From Sporosarcina sp. FSL K6-1508 (GTDB lineage Bacteria; Bacillota; Bacilli; Bacillales_A; Planococcaceae), in contig NZ_JBBOXF010000001.1 in NCBI RefSeq assembly GCF_038007465.1, positions 1,266,501 through 1,330,500 of the forward strand: DNA of 64,000 nt, given 5' to 3'. This document shows, piece after piece, positions 16,297 through 24,155 of the stretch; position 1 is the stretch's first letter; the number at the start of each line of letters is the position of its first letter. The notes beneath the pieces were generated by a model. The model was not told where the DNA came from, ran no database searches, and saw nothing but the letters and a program-made list of their open reading frames with translations. Made by a program: the position numbers and the translations under genes.

Positions 16297-17022
16297 ATGA
16301 ATAGCAGCAGAATACAGCCTGTCGAAGCCGCGAAAAAGTTTATAGCGGAAAAATTCCCGGATTGCCAAGCTGCATTGCTTGCGGGAAGTGTCGTCAGAGG
16401 TGAGGATACGGCAACATCAGATTTAGACATTGTTGTTTTCGATGAAAAGGTAGAATCGGCGTACCGCGAATCGCTTTTTGAATATGGATGGCCAATCGAA
16501 GTGTTCGTCCATAACCTCACTTCTTATAGGGACTTTTTCAAGTCAGACCGTGAAAGTGCTCGACCGTCATTGCCGCGGATGGTTTCCGAAGGTATCGTCT
16601 TATTCGATTCTGGAGTTGTTTCTTTCATAAAGGATGAAGCTAAGGTGCTATTGAAAAAAGGTCCCGAGGTTTGGTCGATTGAAACGATAGTAATGAAACG
16701 TTATATGATAACGGATGCACTCGATGATCTGATTGGTTCAACAAATCCTGCAGAAGACCTTTTCATAGCGAATACACTTGCCAATGAAATCCATGAATTC
16801 GTTTTGCGGACAAACGTTCAGTGGGTCGGGTCGTCAAAATGGGTTGTGCGCGCTTTAAGTCAATTCGATGAAAAATTTGCTCGGCTATTTGTACAAGCAT
16901 TCGATTTGTTTTATAAAACAGGCAATAAGGATGAAATTATCATGCTTACAGATGAAGTATTAAAACCATATGGCGGCAGGCTATTTGAAGGTTTTTCATT
17001 GGGGAAAGGAGACCGGATATGA
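16297..17022 (+). CDS. Nucleotidyltransferase (ANT/MNT-type) protein
   Basis: A 241-residue protein with the nucleotidyltransferase beta-superfamily motif GSVVRGEDTATSDLDIVVF at about residues 27-45 (GS followed by DxD), then an all-helical C-terminal half. This is the layout of ANT-type antibiotic nucleotidyltransferases and related uncharacterised proteins. A GGAGAGAGGTGAG site precedes the ATG at 16297; the TTG at 16279 is rejected. Its stop overlaps the next start by 4 bp. The substrate is unknown. Confidence 0.82.
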   Translation: MNSSRIQPVEAAKKFIAEKFPDCQAALLAGSVVRGEDTATSDLDIVVFDEKVESAYRESLFEYGWPIEVFVHNLTSYRDFFKSDRESARPSLPRMVSEGIVLFDSGVVSFIKDEAKVLLKKGPEVWSIETIVMKRYMITDALDDLIGSTNPAEDLFIANTLANEIHEFVLRTNVQWVGSSKWVVRALSQFDEKFARLFVQAFDLFYKTGNKDEIIMLTDEVLKPYGGRLFEGFSLGKGDRI

Positions 17023-17504
17023 CTAGTACATACGTGGATTGGGGAGGCCATAAGTTGAAACTGACATGGGAAATTGGTCTTTTGCCGGAACGGGAATTGA
17101 TTACAAGTGTCCACGGTTTTTGTTTTAAAGACGGGAAACTGTTGATGGTCGATTTGAATGACCGAGGCTGGGATTTTCCTGGAGGGCATATTGAAGCCGG
17201 TGAGACTGCGGAGGTATGCTTCAAGCGAGAGGCGATGGAAGAAGGGTATGTAACGGGGGATTGTGTACTACTTGGTTCAATTGAAGTTAATCATCATGAA
17301 AATCCGTTGTGGAATGAACAAAGCATTTACCCCCAAATAGGCTATCAAGTTTTCTACAAAATGGACATAACGGAATTGCATCCTTTTGAAGCACAATATG
17401 AATCGAACAGACGAATCTTCATCTCATCTGAAGACGTCTCCAAATACTATAATGGATGGCATGAAATATACGAAGAAATAATTAATGATGCGCGAAAAAG
17501 GTGA
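17019..17504 (+). CDS. Nudix hydrolase
   Basis: A 161-residue protein with a complete Nudix box near residues 50-72 (GGHIEAGETAEVCFKREA then MEEG). The N-terminal half carries a beta-grasp-like opening typical of the fold. Such enzymes hydrolyse nucleoside diphosphates linked to another moiety. The ATG overlaps the stop of the nucleotidyltransferase gene by 4 bp, so the two are coupled, and the GNAT gene follows 4 bp later. The substrate is not known. Confidence 0.88.
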   Translation: MTSTYVDWGGHKLKLTWEIGLLPERELITSVHGFCFKDGKLLMVDLNDRGWDFPGGHIEAGETAEVCFKREAMEEGYVTGDCVLLGSIEVNHHENPLWNEQSIYPQIGYQVFYKMDITELHPFEAQYESNRRIFISSEDVSKYYNGWHEIYEEIINDARKR

Positions 17505-17508
17505 TTAC

Positions 17509-17964
17509 ATGAAAATGAGGAATTTACTAAAGCATGAAGCTCCACCCTTTGATCTTCTACTCCTTGCCGATCCATCGCGGGAACTAGTGGACCAGTATTT
17601 AGCCTACGGGGAATGCCGTATTGCTGAAGTAGAAGGCAAGATTGTCGGTGTCTATGTGCTTGTTAAATTAGGAGATAGTAAGATGGAGATTATAAATATT
17701 GCTGTGGATGCGAGTATACAAGGCCGCGGGATTGGGAAGAAGTTAATCAACGACGCGATTCAGACCGCAAGGATGTTGGGCTGCAAGTCGCTTGAAGTTG
17801 GAACTGGAAACTCCAGTATTAGTCAATTGGGGTTTTATCAGAAATGTGGTTTTCGTATCGATGGTGTGATTCAAGACTTCTTCTTAGATCACTACGAGGA
17901 AGAAATTTTTGAAAACGGCATTCAATGCAGGGACATGGTTCGGTTTTCAATGGATATTTCATGA
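17509..17964 (+). CDS. GNAT-family N-acetyltransferase
   Basis: A 151-residue single-domain acetyltransferase. The acetyl-CoA loop is IQGRGIGKKLINDAI around residue 77, preceded by the strand MEIINIAVD, and LGFYQKCGF closes the fold near residue 110. AAGGTGA at 17498-17504 fits the ATG at 17509, just after the Nudix stop. It is the last gene of the kinase-nucleotidyltransferase-Nudix-GNAT run. The acceptor substrate cannot be read from the sequence. Confidence 0.85.
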   Translation: MKMRNLLKHEAPPFDLLLLADPSRELVDQYLAYGECRIAEVEGKIVGVYVLVKLGDSKMEIINIAVDASIQGRGIGKKLINDAIQTARMLGCKSLEVGTGNSSISQLGFYQKCGFRIDGVIQDFFLDHYEEEIFENGIQCRDMVRFSMDIS

Positions 17965-17983
17965 ATAAATGAAGTGATTTAAA

Positions 17984-18040
17984 CGTTATCAACGACACTA
18001 AGCAGTTTATCACCGCTAGGAATTACCTTATCACCCTTAT
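17984..18040. repeat. 21-bp-phased intergenic array, TTATCA type (3 units)
   Basis: TTATCA begins at 17986, 18007 and 18028, exactly 21 bp apart; the second and third extend to TTATCACC. Similar degenerate words continue weakly to about 18080. The array lies between the GNAT gene and a lipoprotein gene. Its period links it to the other five arrays. Confidence 0.5.
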
Positions 18041-18146
18041 GAACCATTTCGCCTGCTTTGTCACAAATACGTCCCATGACAAATCAGTATATTTCTAGTA
18101 ATCTGGAAGAAATGGGTAGTGAATTTTCTGTGAGGGGGATGACGCA

Positions 18147-18527
18147 ATGAAACGAGTATTTGTGCTTCTTTTCATCGGCGGTATGATGGCGGGTTGTTCG
18201 AATGTTTATAGCGAAGAAGAAGGCTATCGCATGGCGGTCATTAATCACGGTTTTCCGGTTCCAAAAAATGCGAGTGAGTTAAGACCGGAAGCGTGTACGA
18301 CAGAAATTGTGAAATCGGCAAAGTACAAATTGAACGCTATTGGTGGGGAGCAGGGAGAACCGCCCAAGCATTATTTGGAGGAAATAAAGTCGTGGGGCTG
18401 GACGGAGCTTGAAGATGAACAACAAGGGAATATTCACTTCTACGAAAAAGAAGGGAAAGTCATGTCACTCGTTTTTACGAAAAATGTCTTTGATGTTTTT
18501 GAAATAAGCAGTAAAGCGGAGATGTAA
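18147..18527 (+). CDS. Small hypothetical lipoprotein
   Basis: A 126-residue protein with a clear lipoprotein signal: charged start MKRVF, hydrophobic core, and lipobox MAGC at residues 14-17. The mature part of about 110 residues is acidic and soluble (FYEKEGKVMSLVFTKNVFDV), with no named domain that I recognise. It is anchored outside the membrane. A GTGAGGGGG site precedes the ATG. It is a single gene upstream of the Ter locus on the same strand, but a long gap separates them. Confidence 0.75.
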   Translation: MKRVFVLLFIGGMMAGCSNVYSEEEGYRMAVINHGFPVPKNASELRPEACTTEIVKSAKYKLNAIGGEQGEPPKHYLEEIKSWGWTELEDEQQGNIHFYEKEGKVMSLVFTKNVFDVFEISSKAEM

Positions 18528-18866
18528 GGGAATCCATGAATAGGGAATCCTTTTTTTTGAAACCTTTTCACCCGTAGAACCGTACTAGTAAGAAGTAGTG
18601 ATTGTGATGAACTAAAAAAGTTATTGCTACTGACGCAGGAACGATTGAGTTATCCAACCTTGAGCTGTTTTTCTTACCTAATTTACTGATGCTGAAAAAC
18701 GTTTGTCGAATGATAATTTAGATTGGATTTAGTATTGCAGAGTAGAAAAGAGTTATACATAATCATTGTTTTGGTAGTCTGATCTCAGGTGTAGTAAAAT
18801 AAAGATTGATTGTATTTAATGTGAGAATATGTTGATTTTAATTTAAAATAAGAAGGAGTGATTGAA
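18528..18866 (+). promoter_or_regulatory. Gap upstream of the Ter locus, candidate promoter
   Basis: There is no gene in this 339-bp AT-rich gap. The best promoter match near the Ter genes is TTGGTA (18771-18776) and TAAAAT (18795-18800) with an 18-bp spacer. The same segment has GTTTTG, then 14 bp, then GGTGTA, a weak sigma-B-like pattern. No clean sigma-W/M site (TGAAAC-N16-CGT) is visible, although such control is known for the Bacillus subtilis yce genes. Two direct GGGAATCC copies before a T-run at about 18530-18556 give at best a weak terminator. Confidence 0.3.
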
Positions 18867-19484
18867 TTGGCAATTATCTTGCAAAAGGGCCAGCGAATCG
18901 ATTTGACGAAAGGTCATCCAGGCCTTGAAAGAATTGTTGTGGGACTCGGTTGGGATCCGATTGAGAAAAAAAAGAGTGGATTACTCGGCGGGCTTTTCGG
19001 TGGCGGTAACGCCGGTGGTAGTGATTCTAATATGGATATTGATGCTTCTGTCATCATGCTACAAGACGATAAATTTGTGAGTAAAGACAATTTGGTTTAC
19101 TTTGGCAATTTGAAGAGTAAATGTGGCAGCGTTACACATACAGGTGATAATACCACTGGAGATGGCGACGGAGATGATGAGCAAGTGATCGTTGACTTGA
19201 AGATGATCCCTGCGAGCATTAATAAGCTGGTGTTTGTCGTTAATATTTACGATTGTGTAAAACGTAAACAGGACTTTGGCCAAGTGGAAAATGCATTTAT
19301 CCGCGTCATGAATTCGGCGAATAATGAGGAATTGCTAAAGTTTAGTTTGTCGGAAAGCTATGCAGGATCTACAAGCTTAACTGTCGCAGAAATTTATCGT
19401 AGTGGCAGTGAGTGGAAATTCGCTGCAGTTGGTTCAGGCTCATCAGATGCGGGTCTGGGAGAAATGGTTAATAAATATTCATAA
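18867..19484 (+). CDS. yceC: TerD-family protein (YceC-like)
   Basis: A 205-residue TerD-domain protein. It starts MAIILQKGQRIDLTKGHPGL, matching the next two gene products, and so the TTG at 18867 is chosen over a GTG at 18858 that overlaps the ribosome site. The acidic calcium-binding loops MDIDASVI and TGDGDGDDEQV are both present. A Gly-rich insert (SGLLGGLFGGGNAGG) near residue 40 is unusual in length. TerD proteins bind calcium and form stress-induced assemblies. It is first of three tandem TerD genes. Confidence 0.9.
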   Translation: MAIILQKGQRIDLTKGHPGLERIVVGLGWDPIEKKKSGLLGGLFGGGNAGGSDSNMDIDASVIMLQDDKFVSKDNLVYFGNLKSKCGSVTHTGDNTTGDGDGDDEQVIVDLKMIPASINKLVFVVNIYDCVKRKQDFGQVENAFIRVMNSANNEELLKFSLSESYAGSTSLTVAEIYRSGSEWKFAAVGSGSSDAGLGEMVNKYS

Positions 19485-19513
19485 AATATAAAAAAGAAAA
19501 GAGGATGACATAA

Positions 19514-20092
19514 ATGGCTATTTCATTGAGCAAAGGGCAAAAAGTAGATTTGACGAAAAGTAATCCAGGATTAACAAACATCACAATCGGTCTGGGTTGG
19601 GATACGAATAAATATGACGGCGGGAAAGACTTTGACCTCGATTCATCCATATTTTTATTAAATGCAACAGGAAAATGTGACAACGAAAAGGATTTCATCT
19701 TCTTCAATAATCTTGAAGGCGGAAATGGTTCCGTTGTCCATACCGGCGACAACTTGACAGGTGAAGGCGATGGAGACGATGAGCAAGTCAAAGTCAGTCT
19801 TGCAAATGTACCGGCCACGGTTGAAAAAATAGCGTTCACGATTACAATCCATGATGCAGAGGAACGCAATCAGAACTTCGGTCAGGTTTCGAACAGCTAT
19901 GTACGAATCGTTAACGATGCAAACAGCGAAGAGTTGATCCGCTATGACTTAGGGGAAGACTTCTCCATTGAAACAGCTGTTGTTGTAGGTGAGCTATATA
20001 GACATGGTAGCGAATGGAAGTTTAGTGCGATTGGCAGTGGCTATCAGGGTGGTCTAGTTTCCCTTGTAAAGGATTATGGACTACAAGCTTAA
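19514..20092 (+). CDS. yceD: TerD-family stress protein (YceD-like)
   Basis: A 192-residue single TerD domain without inserts. It has the standard opening MAISLSKGQKVDLTKSNPGL, metal-binding FDLDSSIFLL and TGEGDGDDEQV, and the closing segment AVVVGELYRHGSEWKFSAIG. The family was found in tellurite resistance and general chemical stress response, and binds calcium. It lies 29 bp after yceC and 61 bp before yceE. It is closer in sequence to yceE than to yceC, consistent with stepwise tandem duplication. Confidence 0.92.
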   Translation: MAISLSKGQKVDLTKSNPGLTNITIGLGWDTNKYDGGKDFDLDSSIFLLNATGKCDNEKDFIFFNNLEGGNGSVVHTGDNLTGEGDGDDEQVKVSLANVPATVEKIAFTITIHDAEERNQNFGQVSNSYVRIVNDANSEELIRYDLGEDFSIETAVVVGELYRHGSEWKFSAIGSGYQGGLVSLVKDYGLQA

Positions 20093-20153
20093 TCAATGGA
20101 GGACAAAGTTATAGGAGTTCAGCGTTCAACTATGACGAACAGGAGTGATTCGA

Positions 20154-20732
20154 ATGGCGATCACGTTATCGAAAGGGCAAAAAGTTGATTTGACGAAGAC
20201 AAACCCGGGGCTTATACGAGGAGTTATTGGACTCGGTTGGGATACGAATAAATACTCTGGCGGAAAAGAGTTCGATCTTGATGCTTCTGCATTTCTTGTC
20301 GATGCAAGCAACCGTTGCCAGAATGATCATGATTTTATTTTTTACAATAATCTTAAGCATCCGAGTGGAGCTCTTCAACATACGGGTGATAACCGGACGG
20401 GTGAGGGAGATGGGGATGACGAGCAAGTAATCGTGGACTTCTCAAAAATTCCCGCGTATGTTGACCGGATAGGTATTACGGTTACGATTCATGATGCAGA
20501 AACGCGAAGCCAAAATTTCGGGCAGGTGTCAAATGCCTTTGTCCGACTTTCGGATGAAGCGACTGGGGAAGAATTACTACGTTTCGATTTGGGAGAAGAT
20601 TTTTCCATTGAAACGGCTGTTGTTTTCTGCGAATTGTACAGGCACGGTAACGATTGGAAATTCAATGCAATCGGCAGCGGATTCTCCGGAGGTCTGGAAG
20701 CACTCTGCAAAAACTATGGTTTGGAAGTATAA
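20154..20732 (+). CDS. yceE: TerD-family stress protein (YceE-like)
   Basis: A 192-residue TerD domain starting MAITLSKGQKVDLTKTNPGL. Both acidic metal loops are intact (FDLDASAFLV and TGEGDGDDEQV). AGGAG at 20141-20145 fits the ATG at 20154; a GTG three codons upstream is rejected. Protein and spacing match the yceCDE triplet of Bacillus subtilis. The TerC gene starts 57 bp downstream. Function in the cell is inferred from the family: calcium-dependent stress protection. Confidence 0.92.
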   Translation: MAITLSKGQKVDLTKTNPGLIRGVIGLGWDTNKYSGGKEFDLDASAFLVDASNRCQNDHDFIFYNNLKHPSGALQHTGDNRTGEGDGDDEQVIVDFSKIPAYVDRIGITVTIHDAETRSQNFGQVSNAFVRLSDEATGEELLRFDLGEDFSIETAVVFCELYRHGNDWKFNAIGSGFSGGLEALCKNYGLEV

Positions 20733-20789
20733 ATTTACAGGCTGATATAGGGCTGAATTCCTTTATCGTTTTATTACTGGGAGGAACTA

Positions 20790-21545
20790 ATGAATATAAT
20801 TAATGGAATAATCGATACATATGCCGCCTTTTTTGACTGGGATATGTGGGTACAAGTGCTAAGCGATCCGGTCAGTTGGGGCTTAATCGGCACCCTCGTC
20901 ATACTTGAGGGATTGTTGTCCGCTGATAATGCACTCGTACTCGCGGTAATGGTCAAACATTTACCGGAAAAGCAACGGAAAAAAGCTTTATTTTACGGAC
21001 TTCTTGGCGCTTATATCTTCCGGTTCATTGCAATTGGGGTCGGTGTTTTCCTCATTAAATTGTGGTGGGTCAAGGCATTAGGTGCGGCTTATCTAGCTTG
21101 GTTGGCGATTAAGTACTTTATCGACAAGTCAAAAGAAGCAGGTAATGATGAAGAAATTGCAGGTATGAAAACAGAGGGTATTCTAATTCGTCTTTTCGGA
21201 ACGTTCTGGGGAACGATTGCCGCTGTTGAGATTATGGATATTGCTTTTTCGGTAGATAGTGTGCTTGCTGCTTTCGGTGTCAGTGAACAAATCTGGGTAC
21301 TTCTTCTCGGGGGAATGCTCGGAGTATTGATGATGCGCGGAATTGCCGGCGTATTTCTAAAGTTAATTGACAAAGTGCCAGAACTCGAAACGGCAGCGTA
21401 TGTGCTGATTATGCTAATAGCGATTAAGATGGGATTGAGTGTTGTTGGTTACGATGTGCACCACTATGTATTCTTTATCATCTTAATTATTACGTTCCTT
21501 GCTACATTTGTTATTCACAATAGAAATAAGCGTAAGTTGGCTTAA
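20790..21545 (+). CDS. yceF: TerC-family membrane protein (YceF-like)
   Basis: A 251-residue protein with about seven helices and TerC hallmarks: LEGLLSADNALVLAVMVKHL near residue 35 and EIMDIAFSVDSVLAAFGVS near residue 150, whose acidic residues are thought to bind metal. TerC proteins are implicated in manganese or calcium transport and in metal loading of exported proteins. GGGAGGAAC precedes the ATG. It follows three TerD genes, and a terminator separates it from the biosynthetic module. Confidence 0.92.
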   Translation: MNIINGIIDTYAAFFDWDMWVQVLSDPVSWGLIGTLVILEGLLSADNALVLAVMVKHLPEKQRKKALFYGLLGAYIFRFIAIGVGVFLIKLWWVKALGAAYLAWLAIKYFIDKSKEAGNDEEIAGMKTEGILIRLFGTFWGTIAAVEIMDIAFSVDSVLAAFGVSEQIWVLLLGGMLGVLMMRGIAGVFLKLIDKVPELETAAYVLIMLIAIKMGLSVVGYDVHHYVFFIILIITFLATFVIHNRNKRKLA

Positions 21546-21555
21546 TACAAAGAAA

Positions 21556-21582
21556 AGAGAAGGCTAGCCCCTTCTTTTTTCT
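21556..21582 (+). terminator. Intrinsic terminator inside the Ter locus, after TerC
   Basis: AGAAGG and CCTTCT form a 6-bp stem followed by TTTTT. The stem is short, so read-through into the CitE-like gene is likely. It would set a lower level for the downstream module. Confidence 0.6.
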
Positions 21583-21621
21583 TTACCCTAAATAAAGCAG
21601 TACAGAAGGTGGATGCTCTGA

Positions 21622-22800
21622 TTGAAGTACTTTAATGACATAGCCGCTGTAAGCGTGGAAGATTTATTTTATCGTCAACCGTTGACGATTACGAAGCATA
21701 CCGATAAAAAACGGCTGTCATACAGTCTGGGTGCATTATTGTATATGCCGGCAACCAGGTTAGATATAGCCGATCTTATTATTACAAACAAATTTAAGGA
21801 GCTTGTTACAGTAGCCATCTGTCTTGAAGATGCAATAGGGGATCATGAAGTAGAAGAGGCGGAAAATAAGCTGATTCTTCATATGCAAAAGATCACCGCT
21901 GCAGTACAGGAAGGTCGACTCACAGAAGAAACGACCCCGCTCATTTTTGTCCGGGTGCGAAGTGCAAAACAGATGGTAGACATAGCGGAACGTCTTGGCG
22001 ATGCACTTAAGAACCTTGTAGGTTTTGTGTTTCCAAAGTTTTCATCAGACAATGCGGAAGACTTTTTATCTGCGCTTCGTCTGCTGAATAAGCAAGCGAA
22101 TACAGTTCTTTATGGTATGCCGATTCTTGAATCACCGAGTGTCCTTTACAAGGAGCGGCGATTGGATGAGTTGCTTAGGTTAAAGGAAATAGTTGCTCAG
22201 TATGCTGATCTTATTTTGAATATCCGTATCGGGGCCACCGATCTATGTGGGCTTTATGGGTTGAGGAGAGATAGTGAGACGACTGTCTATGAGATTTCCA
22301 TTGTTAATGAACTGATTACGGATGTCGTTAATCTATTTTCCAGACAACATGATGGGTTCGTCGTATCTGGCCCAGTCTGGGAACATTTTTCATCAAACGG
22401 GCGTGTCTTGAAACCACAACTACGTGAGACACCATTTCATGACCACTTAGGTTCGGAGGGTCTTTTACTCAGAAAAGAACTGATTCGAAAGGATTTTGAC
22501 GGATTAATTCAAGAAACTCTATTGGATAAAGCGAATGGTTTAGTCGGAAAAACCATTATTCATCCATCCCATCTCTTGCCCGTCCAAGCATTGCATGTCG
22601 TGACGAAGGAAGAATATGTGGATGCGCTAAGCATCTATCAGCAGGCGACTGGTGAAAAAGGTGTTTTTAAAAGTGAATTTATGAACAAAATGAATGAGAT
22701 TAAGCCCCATTTATACTGGGCACAAAAAGTATTGATTAAGTCTGATATATACGGGGTGTACAATGAAAACATCACATTCATCGATTTACTATCCGAGTAA
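21622..22800 (+). CDS. HpcH/HpaI aldolase/CitE-like lyase of the Ter module
   Basis: A 392-residue TIM-barrel protein related to the beta subunit of citrate lyase. Key features are LGALLYMPATRLDIADLI, the acidic ICLEDAIGDHEVEEAE (metal ligand region, near residue 75), and IRIGATDLCGLYGLRR near residue 200. The start is TTG at 21622, with AAGGTGG upstream. In Ter loci this enzyme accompanies two phosphoribosyltransferases and a HAD phosphatase, and is thought to cleave or form a C-C bond in a nucleoside-like product. The true substrate is unknown. Its end overlaps the next gene by 38 bp. Confidence 0.85.
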   Translation: MKYFNDIAAVSVEDLFYRQPLTITKHTDKKRLSYSLGALLYMPATRLDIADLIITNKFKELVTVAICLEDAIGDHEVEEAENKLILHMQKITAAVQEGRLTEETTPLIFVRVRSAKQMVDIAERLGDALKNLVGFVFPKFSSDNAEDFLSALRLLNKQANTVLYGMPILESPSVLYKERRLDELLRLKEIVAQYADLILNIRIGATDLCGLYGLRRDSETTVYEISIVNELITDVVNLFSRQHDGFVVSGPVWEHFSSNGRVLKPQLRETPFHDHLGSEGLLLRKELIRKDFDGLIQETLLDKANGLVGKTIIHPSHLLPVQALHVVTKEEYVDALSIYQQATGEKGVFKSEFMNKMNEIKPHLYWAQKVLIKSDIYGVYNENITFIDLLSE

Positions 22801-24139
22801 ATATACACATAATGTTTGCGAGTCCATGAAAGTACATGTACAAATCAAACAAAATCCACTCGAACTCCGGGCGGAAACTTTATATGAGATGGCCGCGCGG
22901 ATTAATAAAAAAAGGTCTTTTTTGTTCGTCAGTAAAGTATTGGGGAAGCACATCCCTATAACTCCTCAAGTGCCATTAATTGCGTCAGCACTGCTGGCTG
23001 CCATTTATTATGAAGGTAAGGTAGCTAAACAAATGCCTGGAAAAGATCAGTTAATCGAAGCAATAAGGGATGGCTCTACTAAGAAATTACAAACTGCCTA
23101 TTCGATTGTGCAAAAATTGCGCTGCCAACTTGATGAGCCGGTTATTTTTATCGGTTTCGCGGAAACGGCAACGGCCCTCGGTCATGGCGTTTTTGACTGT
23201 TTTTCAAATGCTGTCTACATTCATTCGACAAGAGAAATGCTTGCCGATCAAGAGGTGACACTCTATTTTGAAGAAGAACATTCACACGCCAGTGATCAGC
23301 GTTGCTATGCCCCGGAGCATTTTTTGAAAAATGACAAACCGATTTGTCTTGTGGACGATGAAATTACCACAGGTAATACAGCTTTGAATATCATTGCTTC
23401 TATTCAAAAGCGTTTTCCACGTGAAGAATATACAATCTTATCCCTTTTGGACTGGCGGAGTGAAGAAGATCAGCAGCGATTGAGGGAATTTGAGAAGTCG
23501 CATGGAATTCGAATCACGACGTATGCTATATTGACGGGAACAATTCAAGTCGAAGGAACACCTAATTTAACTGAGAGTAGTGATATTGTTGGTGAATCGC
23601 TTAGTGTAGTTCCTAGTTTTGAAAGAATTAGTCTGCAGTCATTGCCTGTACCTCTTCCTCACTTTATATACTCATCAATTGATTCCTTCGGATTTAAAAA
23701 AGGTCCATATTATTCGGCTCTGACTGGAAGGTTCGGCATTTCATCGGCCAACAAACAGGATGTTGAGGCGTATTGTCGGAGTGTGGGGGAGTATTTGGAG
23801 AAATATAGGACAGGAAAAAGGACGTTATGTCTTGGCACAGGAGAATTCATGCACATTCCGATGAAAACCGCTGTTTACATGGGCGAGGGTGTATCTTTTC
23901 ATTCAACGACTAGAAGTCCGATATTTCCGATAGACCAGGAAGGCTATCCGATAAAAGATCGATTGGCTTTCGAAAGCCCCGACGATCCAGCAACCATGAA
24001 TTATGCGTATAATGTATCCGGCATGAAATATGATGAAGTTTTCTTGTTTTTTGAACGTCCAATGGATGACAAAAGACTCGAACCGATATTGCGCCAATTC
24101 AAAGGATTACCTGCAATCCATATTGTAGACTTCACTTGA
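22763..24139 (+). CDS. Phosphoribosyltransferase with C-terminal TRSP domain (Ter module)
   Basis: A 458-residue protein. The first 260 residues form a PRTase domain whose PRPP loop is ICLVDDEITTGNTALNII near residue 195. The C-terminal 150 residues carry the TRSP-type signature GTGEFMHIPMKTAVYMGEG. GGGGTG precedes the ATG at 22763, which lies inside the end of the CitE-like gene, so the two are coupled. By family, it would attach a base-like group to ribose-5-phosphate. It has a PRTase partner encoded 16 bp downstream. Confidence 0.85.
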   Translation: MKTSHSSIYYPSKYTHNVCESMKVHVQIKQNPLELRAETLYEMAARINKKRSFLFVSKVLGKHIPITPQVPLIASALLAAIYYEGKVAKQMPGKDQLIEAIRDGSTKKLQTAYSIVQKLRCQLDEPVIFIGFAETATALGHGVFDCFSNAVYIHSTREMLADQEVTLYFEEEHSHASDQRCYAPEHFLKNDKPICLVDDEITTGNTALNIIASIQKRFPREEYTILSLLDWRSEEDQQRLREFEKSHGIRITTYAILTGTIQVEGTPNLTESSDIVGESLSVVPSFERISLQSLPVPLPHFIYSSIDSFGFKKGPYYSALTGRFGISSANKQDVEAYCRSVGEYLEKYRTGKRTLCLGTGEFMHIPMKTAVYMGEGVSFHSTTRSPIFPIDQEGYPIKDRLAFESPDDPATMNYAYNVSGMKYDEVFLFFERPMDDKRLEPILRQFKGLPAIHIVDFT

Positions 24140-24155
24140 AAGGTGTGATTAGAAG

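Noticed and set aside
18528..18560. Terminator after the small lipoprotein gene
   Set aside because: GGGAATCC is a direct rather than inverted repeat; only a weak 4-5 bp stem precedes the T-run.
18531..18575. Sigma-W/M promoter upstream of the Ter genes
   Set aside because: A TTGAAAC followed by CCGTA exists, but the spacing is about 9 bp instead of 16, and it lies over 290 bp from the first gene.
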